Below the pieces are notes generated by a model that did no database searches, had not been told where the DNA came from, and was given only the letters and a program-made list of their open reading frames with translations. Positions 1 through 10,900 of a DNA stretch of 64,000 nucleotides are shown here, piece by piece. Numbering within the stretch: the stretch's first letter is position 1; the number at the start of each line of letters is the position of its first letter. Made by a program: the position numbers and the translations under genes. This stretch comes from DASQDN01 sp963825845 (GTDB lineage: Bacteria; Acidobacteriota; Terriglobia; Bryobacterales; Bryobacteraceae): contig CAWGVL010000013.1 of NCBI GenBank assembly GCA_963825845.1, positions 62,001 through 126,000 of the forward strand. Direction: 5' to 3'.

Positions 1-2131
1 AACCGAAGAAGTCTTGTAGTCGAGACGCGATCCACGGCTGCTGCCCGCGCAGATAATTCACCTTCACCTGACGATTCTTCAGTGGCAGGCGCTCCGGGGC
101 GATCTCGTTCAGAACGCGCTCTCCGCCGATTCGTTCCTTCAATGCAGAGATGAGCATCGTACGCGACACGCCCTGCAGTTCGCCGAAGCTCCGCAATCCA
201 CTGCATAACTCGATCAGTACGGATCGCACGTCATCATCGGTGATCGCAGGCAGATCTGAATGTTGGGATGCAAACTCCGCGCGTGCGAGGAACGACTGCA
301 AATCCTCCGTATCGACAAATCGGTGGAGCCCTGCATCCAGTGCCCTCGCGGCGAGCATCTCAGCTGCCTTTTCACCGCGCGCTTGTGTCCGGCTCTCGTC
401 GATGACAAGGTCGTCATAGCGTACGACCTCACTGGCTTCCACGCGCTCCGCCTCTCGATTCCAGATCAGCTCGGTCGACTCGGTGATGTGGTCAGGAAAC
501 AAGTCGACCAACGCCTCGGGAGCGATGTCACACGCGAGTCGAATCAACGGTGGCCCGGACTCCCGCCTATCCTCAATATCAATTGCGACCAGCAAGTCGC
601 CTCGCCACTCCGCGTCGATACGCGCCGGGCGTCCGGTTGAAAGCTGCACATCCGTACGCGTTCGGCGCGCCGCCACACGATCCGGAAACGCGGCCAGGAT
701 GGCAGCTCGAAGACCATCCTCAGAACCTGTCTGTTTAAAACGAATGAAGCGACGGAGCTGCTTCTCGATCTGCGACGCTCGCCAAGACGAAGACTCTCCG
801 ATCGCATCGAACACGTGCAGATGACTCACTCGATCTCCCGAACTCAACAGTGCTGCGAGCCGGCACGCCTCTGCAGTCGAACCGTGCCGTTCCGCATCCA
901 GGATCAGCCGCGCCAGTCGAGGATGCACGGGCAGTCTGGCCAGCCGCTCGGCATCGCGATCCACTCCCAGCCGGTCCAGCAACGCCTCCGCCGCCGCAAC
1001 AGTATCCGCTGGAGGCGCTTCAAACCAGGAAATCTCCTTTGCGCCAAGAACGCGAAGTTCAAGCATCGTCTGTGACAACTCGCGGCAACGGATCTCCGGC
1101 GCATCATGGTCGGGTCTTCGCTGAAAGTCCTCAAATGAGTACAGACGGATGGCGCGTCCTGGACGAGTTCGGCCTGCGCGACCCGCTCGCTGGACGGCCG
1201 AAGCCTTCGAAATTCGCTGAACCTGCAGCGTGGGCAATCCTGTCCACGGGGAGTCGCTCGCCACGCGCGCCAGTCCGCTGTCGATCACCGTCGTAACGCC
1301 ATCGATAGTAACCGAACTCTCCGCAACATTCGTGGACAAGATGATCTTCGGTCGATCCGCGGGAAGTACGGCACGATCCTGCTCCTCGGGTGAGAGATCG
1401 CCATATAAGGGCAGCAGCAAAGAGGCGCGCCCGCGTGCCATAGGCTCACAAGCACGCATCGCGCGGCGAATCTCGGCCGAGCCGGGGAGGAAGACCAGCG
1501 TGTCGCCATCGTTCGGAATGTTCTGAATCGCTGCGGCCGCTTGCTCCTCCAAAGGTGTATTCGAATGAGGTGTATAGGAAACGGCCACGTCGAACAGCCG
1601 TCCTTCCGATCGAATCACCGGACAATTTCCGAGGTACTCCGCAATGGAGGCGGTGCTCAACGTCGCCGACATCACGATCAACTTCAGATCCGGACGTTGC
1701 GTCAACTGTAAACGCCTGAGAAGCGCAAGCCCAAGGTCTGCATCCAGATGCCGTTCGTGGAATTCGTCCAGAACGACGGCCGAGACATTCCGAAGCGAGC
1801 GGTCGGTAAGCAGCCGCCGCGTCAGAACGCCCTCGGTCAGGAACTTCAGACGCGTTTTCGGACCGGTCACATCCTCAAACCGGACCTGGTATCCAACCAT
1901 CTCGCCCACACGTCCTCCGGTCTCCCCCGCAACCCGGCGAGCTGCCATACGCGCAGCGATCCGGCGTGGCTCCAAGACGAGGACTTCTCCATCTACAGCA
2001 GGCAACAGAGCCGGTGGTACGCGGGTCGTCTTCCCCGCCCCGGGCGGAGCCTCCAGGACCAGGTTTGATGAAGCTGTGAACGCACGCACGATGTCAGGCA
2101 ATACAGCGTCAATTGGCAGAGCGGAAGGCAT
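1..2131 (-). CDS. hrpB: ATP-dependent RNA helicase HrpB (3' end cut by window edge)
   Basis: DEAH-box superfamily 2 helicase. Starting at the ATG at 2131 the minus strand is open to base 1 (710 codons). Visible motifs are Walker A-type APPGAGKTTRVPPAL near residue 30, LEPRRIAARMAARR (motif Ia), DEFHERH (motif II, DEFH variant of DEAH), MSATL (motif III), STNVAESSVTI (motif V) and QRAGRAGRTRPG (motif VI). This is the classical HrpB set. The last visible residues (RLQDFFG) belong to the HrpB C-terminal domain; about 100 residues are missing beyond the window. The role of HrpB is poorly known in most bacteria; it is presumed to remodel RNA or RNA-protein complexes. It is divergent from the FAD/Rieske gene, whose first possible ATG lies only 4 bp away. 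Confidence 0.93.
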   Translation of the reverse strand, partial: MPSALPIDAVLPDIVRAFTASSNLVLEAPPGAGKTTRVPPALLPAVDGEVLVLEPRRIAARMAARRVAGETGGRVGEMVGYQVRFEDVTGPKTRLKFLTEGVLTRRLLTDRSLRNVSAVVLDEFHERHLDADLGLALLRRLQLTQRPDLKLIVMSATLSTASIAEYLGNCPVIRSEGRLFDVAVSYTPHSNTPLEEQAAAAIQNIPNDGDTLVFLPGSAEIRRAMRACEPMARGRASLLLPLYGDLSPEEQDRAVLPADRPKIILSTNVAESSVTIDGVTTVIDSGLARVASDSPWTGLPTLQVQRISKASAVQRAGRAGRTRPGRAIRLYSFEDFQRRPDHDAPEIRCRELSQTMLELRVLGAKEISWFEAPPADTVAAAEALLDRLGVDRDAERLARLPVHPRLARLILDAERHGSTAEACRLAALLSSGDRVSHLHVFDAIGESSSWRASQIEKQLRRFIRFKQTGSEDGLRAAILAAFPDRVAARRTRTDVQLSTGRPARIDAEWRGDLLVAIDIEDRRESGPPLIRLACDIAPEALVDLFPDHITESTELIWNREAERVEASEVVRYDDLVIDESRTQARGEKAAEMLAARALDAGLHRFVDTEDLQSFLARAEFASQHSDLPAITDDDVRSVLIELCSGLRSFGELQGVSRTMLISALKERIGGERVLNEIAPERLPLKNRQVKVNYLRGQQPWIASRLQDFFG

Positions 2132-2180
2132 TTAGATGAAATCTTGTGGCCGTGCTGGCATCTATGCGGGTGAACCGATT

Positions 2181-3736
2181 ATGAAAAGCGATGCCGGTAA
2201 GACTGATTCTATCTGGACGTCGACAGCAGATATTCCTGTCGGCTCGCCTTTGACGGAAGACACGGAGACAAACGTTTGCATCGTGGGAGCTGGCATCGCT
2301 GGTATGACCACCGCCTATCTGCTGGCCAAGGACGGCTTATCAGTCATCGTTTTGGATGACGGCCTCGTCGCCGGCGGCGAGACAGGCCGCACGACGGCTC
2401 ACCTGAGCTTCGCGCTCGATGACCGGTTCACTGAACTGGAACGCTTACACGGCGAGCGCGGCGCAAGACTCGCGGCCGAAAGTCATCGCGCTGCCGTCGA
2501 TCGGATCGAACAGATCGTTGTGGACGAGAGAATCAACTGCGACTTCCTGCGGCTCGACGGTTATCTCTTCCTGGGCCCCGGAGAGGATGTTCGGGATTTA
2601 GAAGACGAACTCGAAGCGGCGAATCGCGCCGGCTTGAAGGACGTTCGCATGGTCGACGGGGTTCCGATTCCGGGGTATACCTCCGGTAAAGCGCTGTTGT
2701 TCCCTGACCAAGGCCAGTTTCATCCGGTCAAGTATCTGGAAGGAGTTGCCAAAGCAATCGAACGCGATGGCGGCAGAATTCACACTCGATCGCATGTGGA
2801 AAGCATACAAGGTGGGGAAAATCCCTCCGTCAAGATTCAAGACGGACCCACAGTGAAGGCGAAATGCGTCGTTGTTGCCACGAACACACCCATCAATGAC
2901 TGGGTGACGATCCACACGAAACAGGCTCCCTACCGTACATATGTAATCGGTGTCCTTATGCCGAAACGTCACATTCCAACAGCACTCTATTGGGACACGT
3001 TGGACCCGTATCACTATGTCCGATTACAGCCTTTTTCGGACAGGCAAGATGTGCTGATCGTCGGCGGTGAGGATCACAAAACTGGTCAGGCCGCCGATAC
3101 AGATGCGCGCTTCGATCGCCTGGAATCCTGGGCGCGGCAGGTTTTTCCAAACCTAGGTGTAGTGGAATTCCGATGGTCCGGTCAAGTCATGGAACCAGTG
3201 GATGGTCTCGCCTTCATCGGACGCAATCCCGGCGAGGACAATGTCTTCATCGCCACGGGGGATTCAGGGCACGGAATGACGCACGGCACCATTGCCGGCA
3301 TGCTGATTAGCGACCTTATTCAGAACCGTGATAACGACTGGAAGAAGATCTACGACCCCTCGCGAAAAACGTTCAAAGCCGCGGGCGAATTTGCAAAAGA
3401 AAACCTGAACGTCGCCGCGCAGTACGTGGATTATGTGACCGGCGGTGACGTCAAGGACGCTGAGGATATCGCACAGGGTTCCGGCGCAATCGTGCGGCGC
3501 GGCGTTCAGAAACTCGCGATTTATCGCGACGAGACCGGTGTACTGCACGAGCTGTCGGCGATCTGTCCTCATCTCGGCTGTGTAGTCGATTGGAACGACA
3601 CGGAGAAAACGTGGGATTCCCATGTCACGGATCGCGGTTCAACGCTCTCGGGAAAGTGGTGAACGGGCCCGCTAACACCGATCTCTCTCCGGCGGAAGAC
3701 AACGATACGATTGACACCGTTCCAGCCGTTCAGTGA
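2181..3736 (+). CDS. FAD-dependent oxidoreductase with C-terminal Rieske [2Fe-2S] domain, frameshifted near its end
   Basis: An N-terminal DAO-type FAD domain carries the dinucleotide-binding motif CIVGAGIAGMTTAYLL followed by LDDGLVAGGETGRTTAHLS. The last ~100 residues are a Rieske domain with the first cluster motif CPHLGC. The frame then stops at 3662. Skipping one missing base near 3617 restores the second cluster motif CPCHGS and the tail GKVVNGPANTDLSP, giving a stop at 3736. So this is either a sequencing deletion or a mutant that has lost two cluster ligands. I prefer ATG 2181 (MKSDAGKTDSIW), which fits the start known for this family; ATG 2136 is in frame 15 codons upstream. Proteins of this family are presumed electron-transfer oxidases of small amines or amino acids; the substrate is unknown here. 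Confidence 0.85.
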
Positions 3737-3739
3737 GCC

Positions 3740-4739
3740 ATGCGCTATCAAAACCCGGTTTACCCGGAGTACTTTGCTGACCCTTTCGTGTGGAAGCACG
3801 ATGGAGTTTATTACGCAGTCGGGACAGGCGTAGTCGAAGCGCACAGCGACGTGGGCATAGCGCGGCAGCATTAACGATCGATGGAGAAGCGGGCGTTTTC
3901 CTCATCCTGCGCTCGAATGACCTGGCGTCATGGACTCCCGTGGGCTCGGCGCTCAAGGTACTTCATCCCGATTACGGCGATGCGTATTGGGCTCCGGAAG
4001 TAGTGTTTGCCGGCGGTCGGTTTTATCTGTACTACTCGGTTGGCCGCGGCGACAAAGCACATCACATACGCGTTGCAATCAGTAGTCGCCCGGAGGGGCC
4101 GTACCACGATGCCGGCGTACGAGTCACCGATCCCTTCCGCGTGCCGTTTGCGATCGATGCCTCGCCATTTCAAGACGAAGACGGGCAGTGGTATCTGTTC
4201 TATGCCCGCGATTTCCTCGACACCGATGGCGAACATCGCGCGGGAACAGGCTTGGTTGTTGACCGGCTTATCGATATGACGCGCCTTGCGGGCGAAGAGC
4301 GGGTGGTTGCGCGCGCCCGGCACGATTGGCAGCGATTTGTGGGCAATCGTGTGATGTACGGAGGCATCTACGATTGGCATACGATCGAGGGCCCCTGCGT
4401 GAGGAAACACAACGGACGCTACTACTGCCTGTTCAGTGCGGGCCGATGGGAAAACGAAACCTATGGCGTCGACTTCGCGGTTGCTGATAACGTCATGGGT
4501 CCATACACGTGCGACTCGAGAGATGATGGAGCCCGCGTGCTGCGGACATTACCGGGGAAGGTTCTTGGGCCGGGCCACAATTCAATGACCGAAGGGCCGG
4601 ACGGCAATACCGACTCATGGTGTATCACGCTTGGGATCCGAAGATGATTGCCCGCCGCATGTGCATCGATCCGATGGAATGGACGGCGGAAGGCCCTCGG
4701 TGCCAAGGACCGACAACGACCGTTCAGCTACTGAAATAG
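3740..4739 (+). CDS. Glycoside hydrolase family 43-like protein, broken by two frameshifts
   Basis: A five-bladed beta-propeller glycosidase is recognisable across three frames. The N-terminus begins at ATG 3740, three bases after the preceding stop, with DPFVWKHDGVYYAVGTG (the Asp of DPF is the expected catalytic base). A one-base loss between about 3830 and 3872 moves to the frame with ILRSNDLASW, YWAPEVVF, FAIDASPF (pKa-modulating Asp) and IEGPCVRKHNGRYY (Glu as general acid). A second loss near 4616 leads into MVYHAWDPKM and a stop at 4739. All three GH43 acidic residues survive, so the breaks look like sequence errors rather than decay. Likely acts on arabinose- or xylose-containing glycans; no signal peptide is visible. 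Coupling to the upstream oxidoreductase may be only positional. Confidence 0.75.
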
Positions 4740-4740
4740 A

Positions 4741-4992
4741 CTACTGATGAGAGTCGAACTGTGCGAGAGTCAATCCGGTACCGCTGGCGCCAAACGCCGC
4801 CATCCCGACTCGCTCGGCCACTGGCGGAACAAAAGGACGCCTCGGAGCAGCAAGCGCGTTTTCACAATACCGGAAAGCAGCTTGCGAGCGGGTATCAAGG
4901 TCAGCGCCCGTGGACCCACGTCGAATCTCCCGCGAAATCTCGCGCAAATCAGCCGAAGCGCGGTCTAACATAGTCCTGGCGTGCGGATCCAT
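4741..4992 (-). CDS. Possible small hypothetical protein (83 codons)
   Basis: Open frame from ATG 4992 ending 2 bp from the GH43 stop on the other strand. It contains a basic, charged N-terminal half (RASADLREISREIRRGS) and an Ala/Pro-rich C-terminal half. I recognise no family. Its composition is compatible with coding sequence of this genome, but other frames are open here too, so it may be spurious. Otherwise the 336 bp between the GH43 gene and the aldo/keto reductase hold nothing I can identify. Confidence 0.25.
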   Translation of the reverse strand: MDPHARTMLDRASADLREISREIRRGSTGADLDTRSQAAFRYCENALAAPRRPFVPPVAERVGMAAFGASGTGLTLAQFDSHQ

Positions 4993-5075
4993 CGATTAGA
5001 AGACTCTGCCGGCGTAAAAGTATTTCGGCGAAAATTCAAGTCTTCCCGCAATCGCAGTACATTGAATCGAGGAAC

Positions 5076-6041
5076 ATGGAAAAGCGCACACTCGGAAATA
5101 GCGATCTCTTGATTACACGCCTCGGTATCGGAGCCTGGGCGATGGGGGGCGGCGGCTGGGCGTTCGGATGGGGTCCGCAGGACGACGCGGAATCCATTGA
5201 GGCCATCCGGACCGGAATTTCCGCTGGAATGAACTGGATTGACACCGCTGCGGTTTACGGCTTGGGACACTCCGAGGAAATCGTTGCAAAGGCAGTGGAT
5301 GGCGTCTCAGATCCGGTATATGTATTCACCAAATGTGAGCGGCGCTGGAACGAAAAGGGCGAAATCCAAAAGATCCTGAAGGCCGCGTCGATCAAGGAAG
5401 AGTGCGAAAACAGTCTCCGGCGTCTCAAGCGCGAGGTCATCGACCTGTACCAGATCCACTGGCCTGAACCGGACGAGGATGTCGAGGAGGGCTGGGGCGC
5501 AGTTGCAGAACTGCAGCGAGAGGGCAAAGTTCGTTGGATCGGCGTGTCAAACTTCAATGTCGACCAATTGAAGCGAGCACAGGCGATCGCGCCGATCACA
5601 TCGCTGCAGCCGCCGTACTCGATGCTAGTCCGCGGGGTGGAACAGGAAATCCTGCCCTTCTGCCTCGGCAACAACATCGGTGTGATCTCCTATTCGCCAA
5701 TGCGTAACGGCATGTTGAGCGGGTGGATGACACGAGAGCGCGTCGAGAATCTCGCGGCCGACGACTGGCGCCGCCGAAATCCCGATTTTCAGGAGCCCGC
5801 GCTGACTCGTAACTTGGAACTCGCCGATTTGCTCAAACACATCGCCGCCAAGCACGGACGCACGGCTGGCGAAGCTGCGATTGCGTGGGTGCTGCGGAAT
5901 CCAGCAGTAACAGCCGCAATCGTAGGGGTTCGTCGCGCAGACCAGGTCGCTGGGGTGATTGGAGCGGCGCAATGGACTCTAACCGGCCCGGAGGCTTCAG
6001 AGATCGAGGACTTTCTGAACTCCAAAGCTGTAATGGCCTAA
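5076..6041 (+). CDS. Aldo/keto reductase
   Basis: NADPH-dependent (alpha/beta)8 barrel oxidoreductase, 321 residues, the usual family length. The catalytic tetrad is visible: Asp and Tyr in WIDTAAVYGLGHSEE, Lys in VYVFTKCERRW, and His in DLYQIHWPEP. The cofactor-binding end carries WIGVSNFN and the C-terminal AAIVGVRRADQVAGVIGAA. It resembles the large group of sugar/aldehyde reductases called YajO/Tas-like; the natural substrate cannot be read from sequence. The start follows a GAGGAAC ribosome site. It stands alone, with a 165 bp gap to the next gene. Confidence 0.93.
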   Translation: MEKRTLGNSDLLITRLGIGAWAMGGGGWAFGWGPQDDAESIEAIRTGISAGMNWIDTAAVYGLGHSEEIVAKAVDGVSDPVYVFTKCERRWNEKGEIQKILKAASIKEECENSLRRLKREVIDLYQIHWPEPDEDVEEGWGAVAELQREGKVRWIGVSNFNVDQLKRAQAIAPITSLQPPYSMLVRGVEQEILPFCLGNNIGVISYSPMRNGMLSGWMTRERVENLAADDWRRRNPDFQEPALTRNLELADLLKHIAAKHGRTAGEAAIAWVLRNPAVTAAIVGVRRADQVAGVIGAAQWTLTGPEASEIEDFLNSKAVMA

Positions 6042-6207
6042 AGTTCCAACCGGCGTCGAGCCCGCTGCCGCCGCGTTCGCGTAAAAGCGTCGCCTACCGT
6101 GGAATCTGTACCGGCTCGCCGCGAGAGCGCTCATCAATCTTCCCCTGGATTGTGTCACTTAGGCCGGAGGATGCGGTGTGGCCACCTGCCTGCAGAGGTA
6201 GGCTACG

Positions 6208-6552
6208 ATGACACGGCTTGCGAAGATGGTCGGTATCGCTGCGGCGGCAGCGGCGCTTTTCGCCGAGACGCCGATGCCGGAGTACCAGGACGAGCGCCAA
6301 CCAGGTCTCCTTCGAGTGTCCGGCATCTCCGATACCGATCGCGTACTCCTCGATGGCGAATTGATTGGTGACGGGAGGCGGTTGATGCGGTTCGGGAGCA
6401 AGTTATTCGTGAATCCGGGCCAGTACACGGTAACAATCGTCAGCGGCGAACACCGTACCGCTTGCAGTTACCGTATTTCGATACGGGAAAACGAAACTGC
6501 AACGGCACGATGCGCGCGCCCTTCCTCCAAGGCCGAGCAAGACGTCGACTAA
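6208..6552 (+). CDS. Small exported PEGA-like protein
   Basis: 114 residues. The N-terminus (MTRLAKMVGIAAAAAALFAE) is a signal-peptide-like basic plus Ala-rich stretch. The middle, GLLRVSGISDTDRVLLDGELIG followed by FVNPGQYTVTIV, has the layout of a PEGA/carbohydrate-binding-like beta domain: first strand, 'D-X-V-X-L-D-G' turn, then a 'NPGxYTVTI' strand. The tail is Cys-containing (two Cys) and charged. The function is unknown; such domains often occur on the outer face of the cell. A terminator-like hairpin follows 11 bp after the stop. Confidence 0.6.
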   Translation: MTRLAKMVGIAAAAAALFAETPMPEYQDERQPGLLRVSGISDTDRVLLDGELIGDGRRLMRFGSKLFVNPGQYTVTIVSGEHRTACSYRISIRENETATARCARPSSKAEQDVD

Positions 6553-6562
6553 CCCGCTCGTT

Positions 6563-6582
6563 CCCACCCGCAAGTGGGTTTT
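6563..6582 (+). terminator. Putative intrinsic terminator
   Basis: Inverted repeat CCCAC/GTGGG with a 6-base loop, immediately followed by TTTT. It lies just after the PEGA-like gene and before the RND adaptor gene, so it probably separates the two transcription units. The stem is short (5 bp). Confidence 0.45.
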
Positions 6583-6694
6583 ACCTTTGCTAAACTACGA
6601 AGATCGCTCCTGTTCCGCCTGAGTAGTTCAGGAAAAAGGGATCTCCAGCCTCACCGAGTGCCGAGATTCTCGTCTTCACCCAGAGGGTTCATCC

Positions 6695-7906
6695 GTGTCG
6701 ATCCGTTGCGAGTTTTCAGTTGTAACGCTCGCTGCCGCCCTGCTGTTCACCGGCTGCAAGCAACAGAAGGTAGTACAAAGCACCTCCGGGCCTCCTCCCG
6801 TCCCGGTGTCTGTGTCGCGCCGCGACTGAGGAGTCGATTCCCTTCGAATTGCGAATCGTTGGATCGGTAGAGGCGTCGGCAACGGTTCAGGTGAAATCGC
6901 AGGTCGCCGGACAGCTCGATCCGTTCATTTCACCGAAGGGCAGAACGTCTCCAAGGGCGCTTTGTTATTCGAAATCGACGCACGGCCATTTCGAGAAGCC
7001 CTGCGTCAGGCAGAGGCGGCCGTTGCCAGAGATCGTGCCCAACTGCGCCAAGCCGAGGCGACGCTCGCTCGTGAAAGCGCCCAATGGAAGAACGCCGATG
7101 CGGAGGCGACGCGATACACCGAACTCGCAAGGGCCGGTGTGATATCCAAAGCACAGCATGACCAGGTTCGTACCTCGGCGGACGTATTCCGGGAAACTGT
7201 CCGAGCGGCCGAAGCAGGGATAGAGAGCACTCGTGCGGCGCTCGAAAGCGATCTGGCTGCGGTCGATCGCGCCAAGCTGGACCTGAATTACGCGGCAGAT
7301 CACGTCACCTATTTCCGGTCGAACAGGCAACCTCCTCGTGCATCCCGGGAATCTCGTGAAGGCGAACGATGTTCCGCTCGTCGTCATCAATCAGATCAGT
7401 CCGATCTTCGTCAACTTCAGCGTTCCGGAGCAGCACCTCGCCATCATCCGGCAGCGTAGCGGCCAGCATCGGCTTCCAGTAAAGGTGACCCCGCACGATG
7501 CTCCGGGCGTACGATCACCGGATATCTTTCCGTTGTAGATAACACAGTGGATACCGGAACCGGTGGGATCAAGTTAAAGGCTAACTTTGATAATCGCGAT
7601 GGCGCCCTCTGGCCGGGTCAATTCGTGAACGTCGTCCTTACGCTGGACACGATCCTGAACGCGACGGTCGTTCCGTCAGAAGCAGTCCAGAACGGGCAAA
7701 AGGGCTCATTCGTGTACGTCGTTAAGAAGGACCAGACAGTCGAAGCTCGCGTTGTAGAAACCGGTCGGATCGTGGGCCCTAAGACTGTGATCCAATCCGG
7801 CGTCGCGCCGGGAGATACGGTCGTAACCGATGGTCATCTACGGCTGTTCCCAGGGGCCAAGATTCGTGCCGTAGATCCGGACAAATTCGAAAGCGGTAAG
7901 TCATGA
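6695..7906 (+). CDS. RND efflux periplasmic adaptor (membrane fusion lipoprotein), four frameshifts
   Basis: AcrA/MexA-type adaptor linking an inner-membrane RND pump to an outer-membrane channel. GTG 6695 follows an AGAGGG site and opens a lipoprotein signal (LLFTGC lipobox). Across frames the order is normal: VEASATVQVKSQVAGQL (lipoyl half), a long alpha-hairpin rich in Ala/Arg/Glu, VHPGNLVKANDVPLVVINQ, then the beta-barrel GGIKLKANFDNRDGALWPGQ. Frame jumps are needed near 6821 (+1), 6921 (-1), 7298 (+1) and 7513 (-1); each restores family-typical sequence such as SPISGRTGNLL. The four small indels look like sequence error. The stop overlaps the RND pump start as ATGA. Confidence 0.85.
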
Positions 7907-10900
7907 ATCTGTCACGGATATTCATCGAGCGACCGGTAATGACCGCGCTCGTATCGTTCGCGATCCTGCTTTTCGGTGTCGTGGCATTCCGGGCATTGCC
8001 GGTGGCCGCTCTACCCAGCGTTGACTATCCGACCATCCAAGTCCAGGCCGGCCTGCCGGGCGCGAATCCCGAGACGATGGCCTCCCGGTGGCAACCCCGC
8101 TGGAACGCGAACTCTCGACCATCGCTGGCATCGAATCGATGTCGTCGACGCAATTCGCAGGGAAACACCCAGATCACGGTTCAGTTTGCGCTCGATCGCA
8201 ACATCGATGCGGCCGCGCAGGATGTGCAATCCGCCATCTCAAAGGCCGGTGGACGGCTCCCTCCGATGCCTCGGCCGCCTTCCTACCAGAAAGCAAATCC
8301 CGCTGAGCAGCCGATTGTGTATCTTGCGCTTCAATCGGAGACGCTGCCGATGTACACGGTGAACGAGTACGCTGAAACGCTTTTGGCGCAGCGTATTTCG
8401 ATGATTAGCGGCGTGTCGCGCGTGCAGGTGTTCGGCGCTCAGAAATACGCCGTTCGTGTACAGGTCGATCCGGAAGCGCTCGCTGCACACAACATCGGCG
8501 TCGATGAGGTCCAACGCGCCATTCAGACCAGCAACACCAACCTGCCAACGGGACGGCTGGATGGCGATAAACAGGCCTTCACTATTCAGTCCACCGGCAC
8601 GCTGGGGAACGCAAGCGCCTACCGCCCGATGATCGTCGCCTGGCGCAATGGAACCCCCGTTCGGCTCGAGCAACTCGCAACCGTCAAGGATTCTGTTGAA
8701 AACGATAAGGTCGAAGGTTGGTTCAACAACAAGCGCGCTGTCATTCTGGCCGTCCAACGGCAGCCTGGCACCAATACAGTGCAGGTTGTCGACAGCATCC
8801 TCGGCTTGTTGCCGCAGTTCCGGCGTGAGATACCGCCGTCCGTCAATTTGTCGGTCGCGTTCGATGCCTCGAAGTCAATTCGCGCATCGATTCATGATGT
8901 CGAATTTACGCTTGTTCTCACCATTGCTCTCGTGGTGATGGTGATCTTCCTGTTCCTGCGAAACCTGTCGGCCACGGTAATTCCTGGACTGGCTGTACCG
9001 TTTTCCATCATCGGAACGTTCGCTGTGATGTATCTGCTCGGGTACAGCTTGAATAATCTCTCGTTAATGGCGCTGACTCTGTCAGTCGGGTTTGTTGTGG
9101 ACGATGCGATCGTCATGCTCGAGAACATCATCCGCCATATGGAGATGGGTAAGTCACGAATGGAGGCGGCCTTCGCAGCGTCTCGAGAGATCGGTTTCAC
9201 GATTATCTCCATGACGATCTCACTGGTTGCCGTCTTTATTCCCGTGCTGTTTCTCGGGGGCATCGTCGGACGCCTCCTGCATGAGTTCTCAGTCACGATC
9301 GTGGTCGCGATTCTGATCTCGGGGTTCGTCTCACTGACGTTAACGCCGATGCTCGGGAGCCGCTTTCTGCGCACGAGTCACACCGGCAAGCACGGCTTTA
9401 TCTATAACATCCTGGAGTCCGGATTCGAATTGATGACGCGCGCGTATGAGCGCACCCTCGGTGTGGCGATGCGGTATCACCTGATTACATCCGCCGTTGC
9501 GCTTCTGATGTTGTTCGGCACGTATTATCTCTTCACAACGATGCCGCGCGGCTTCATCCCAAGCCAGGATAGCGGGTTCATGTTCGCCATGACCATGGGT
9601 CCGCAGGACATTTCATTCGACAACATGGCCAAGCATCACCGTGCGATCGCGGAAGTAGTTCGGAAGCATTCTGAAGTGGAAAGCGTTGGAGCGTTCGTGA
9701 TGGGCGGGAATCAGGCATTCGTGTTCGCCCGGATGAAGCCGCGCGAAGAACGGCAGCACTCGGTAGATGAGATCATCGCGGATCTCCGGCCGAAGGTAGC
9801 CGCCATACCAAGTCTGATGACCTTCATGCGCAACCCTCCGCCGATCCAGATCAGTGGCCAGCGTACGACAAGCGAATACCAACTCACCCTGCAAAGTGTG
9901 AACCTTGACGAGATCTATCAGTGGACACCTGTCCTTCTCGGTAAGATGCGCCAGTTGCCAGGATTCACCGATGTGAACAGCGACATGCAGATTGCAAGCC
10001 CGGAGGTCACGCTCGATATCGATCGCGATCGCGCGCTTGCCTTGGGTGTCACGCCGCAGCAAATTCAGAATGCGCTGGCGTCGTCATTCGGCAGCCGTGA
10101 GGTTTCAACGATCTATGCTCCAGCAAACCAGTATTCGGTCATCCTGGAAACAAAAGAGGAATATCAGCGTAGCCCTGAAGCGCTATCGAAGCTCTATTTG
10201 CGTTCGTCGCAAGGAACACTGACACCTCTGGACGCCGTAGTGCGAACGAAGCGCACGATCGGACCGCTGAACATAAACCATTTCGGGCAGCTTCCCGCGG
10301 TTACTATATCGTTCAACCTCAAGCCGGGATTTTCGCTCAGCCAGGCCGCCGACCAGGTGGACAATCTCATCCGCGAAAGCCGAATGCCCGCATCCATAAC
10401 CACCGGGTTCCAAGGCACTGTAAAGGAGTTTCAGAAATCGTTTGAGAATCTGACGGTTTTGCTGATTGTCGCCGTGCTTGTCATCTATATCGTCCTCGGC
10501 GTGCTGTATGAGAGTTTTATCCACCCGATCACAATTCTGTCAGGCTTGCCGTCGGCGGTCTTTGGCGCGCTCCTTACATTGAAGATGTTCGGCAAGGAGA
10601 TCGATCTCTACGCGTTCGTCGGGTTGATCATGCTCTTCGGTGTCGTGAAGAAGAATGCGATCATGATGATCGACTTTGCGATTGCGGCGCAGCAGGAAGG
10701 CAAGACTGCGCATGATGCGATTTGGCAAGGGTGCATCCTGCGGTTCCGCCCCATCATGATGACCACTGTCGCTGCACTGTTCGGCACGCTCCCAATCGCA
10801 ATGGCATACGGCGAAGGCGCCGATGCGCGGCAACCGCTCGGGCTCGCCGTAGTTGGCGGATTAGTCGTCAGTCAGTTCTTGACTCTGTACATCACTCCGG

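Noticed and set aside
1..2135. Several plus-strand frames across the hrpB region
   Set aside because: They are open because of high GC; the minus frame carries the full set of HrpB helicase motifs without a stop.
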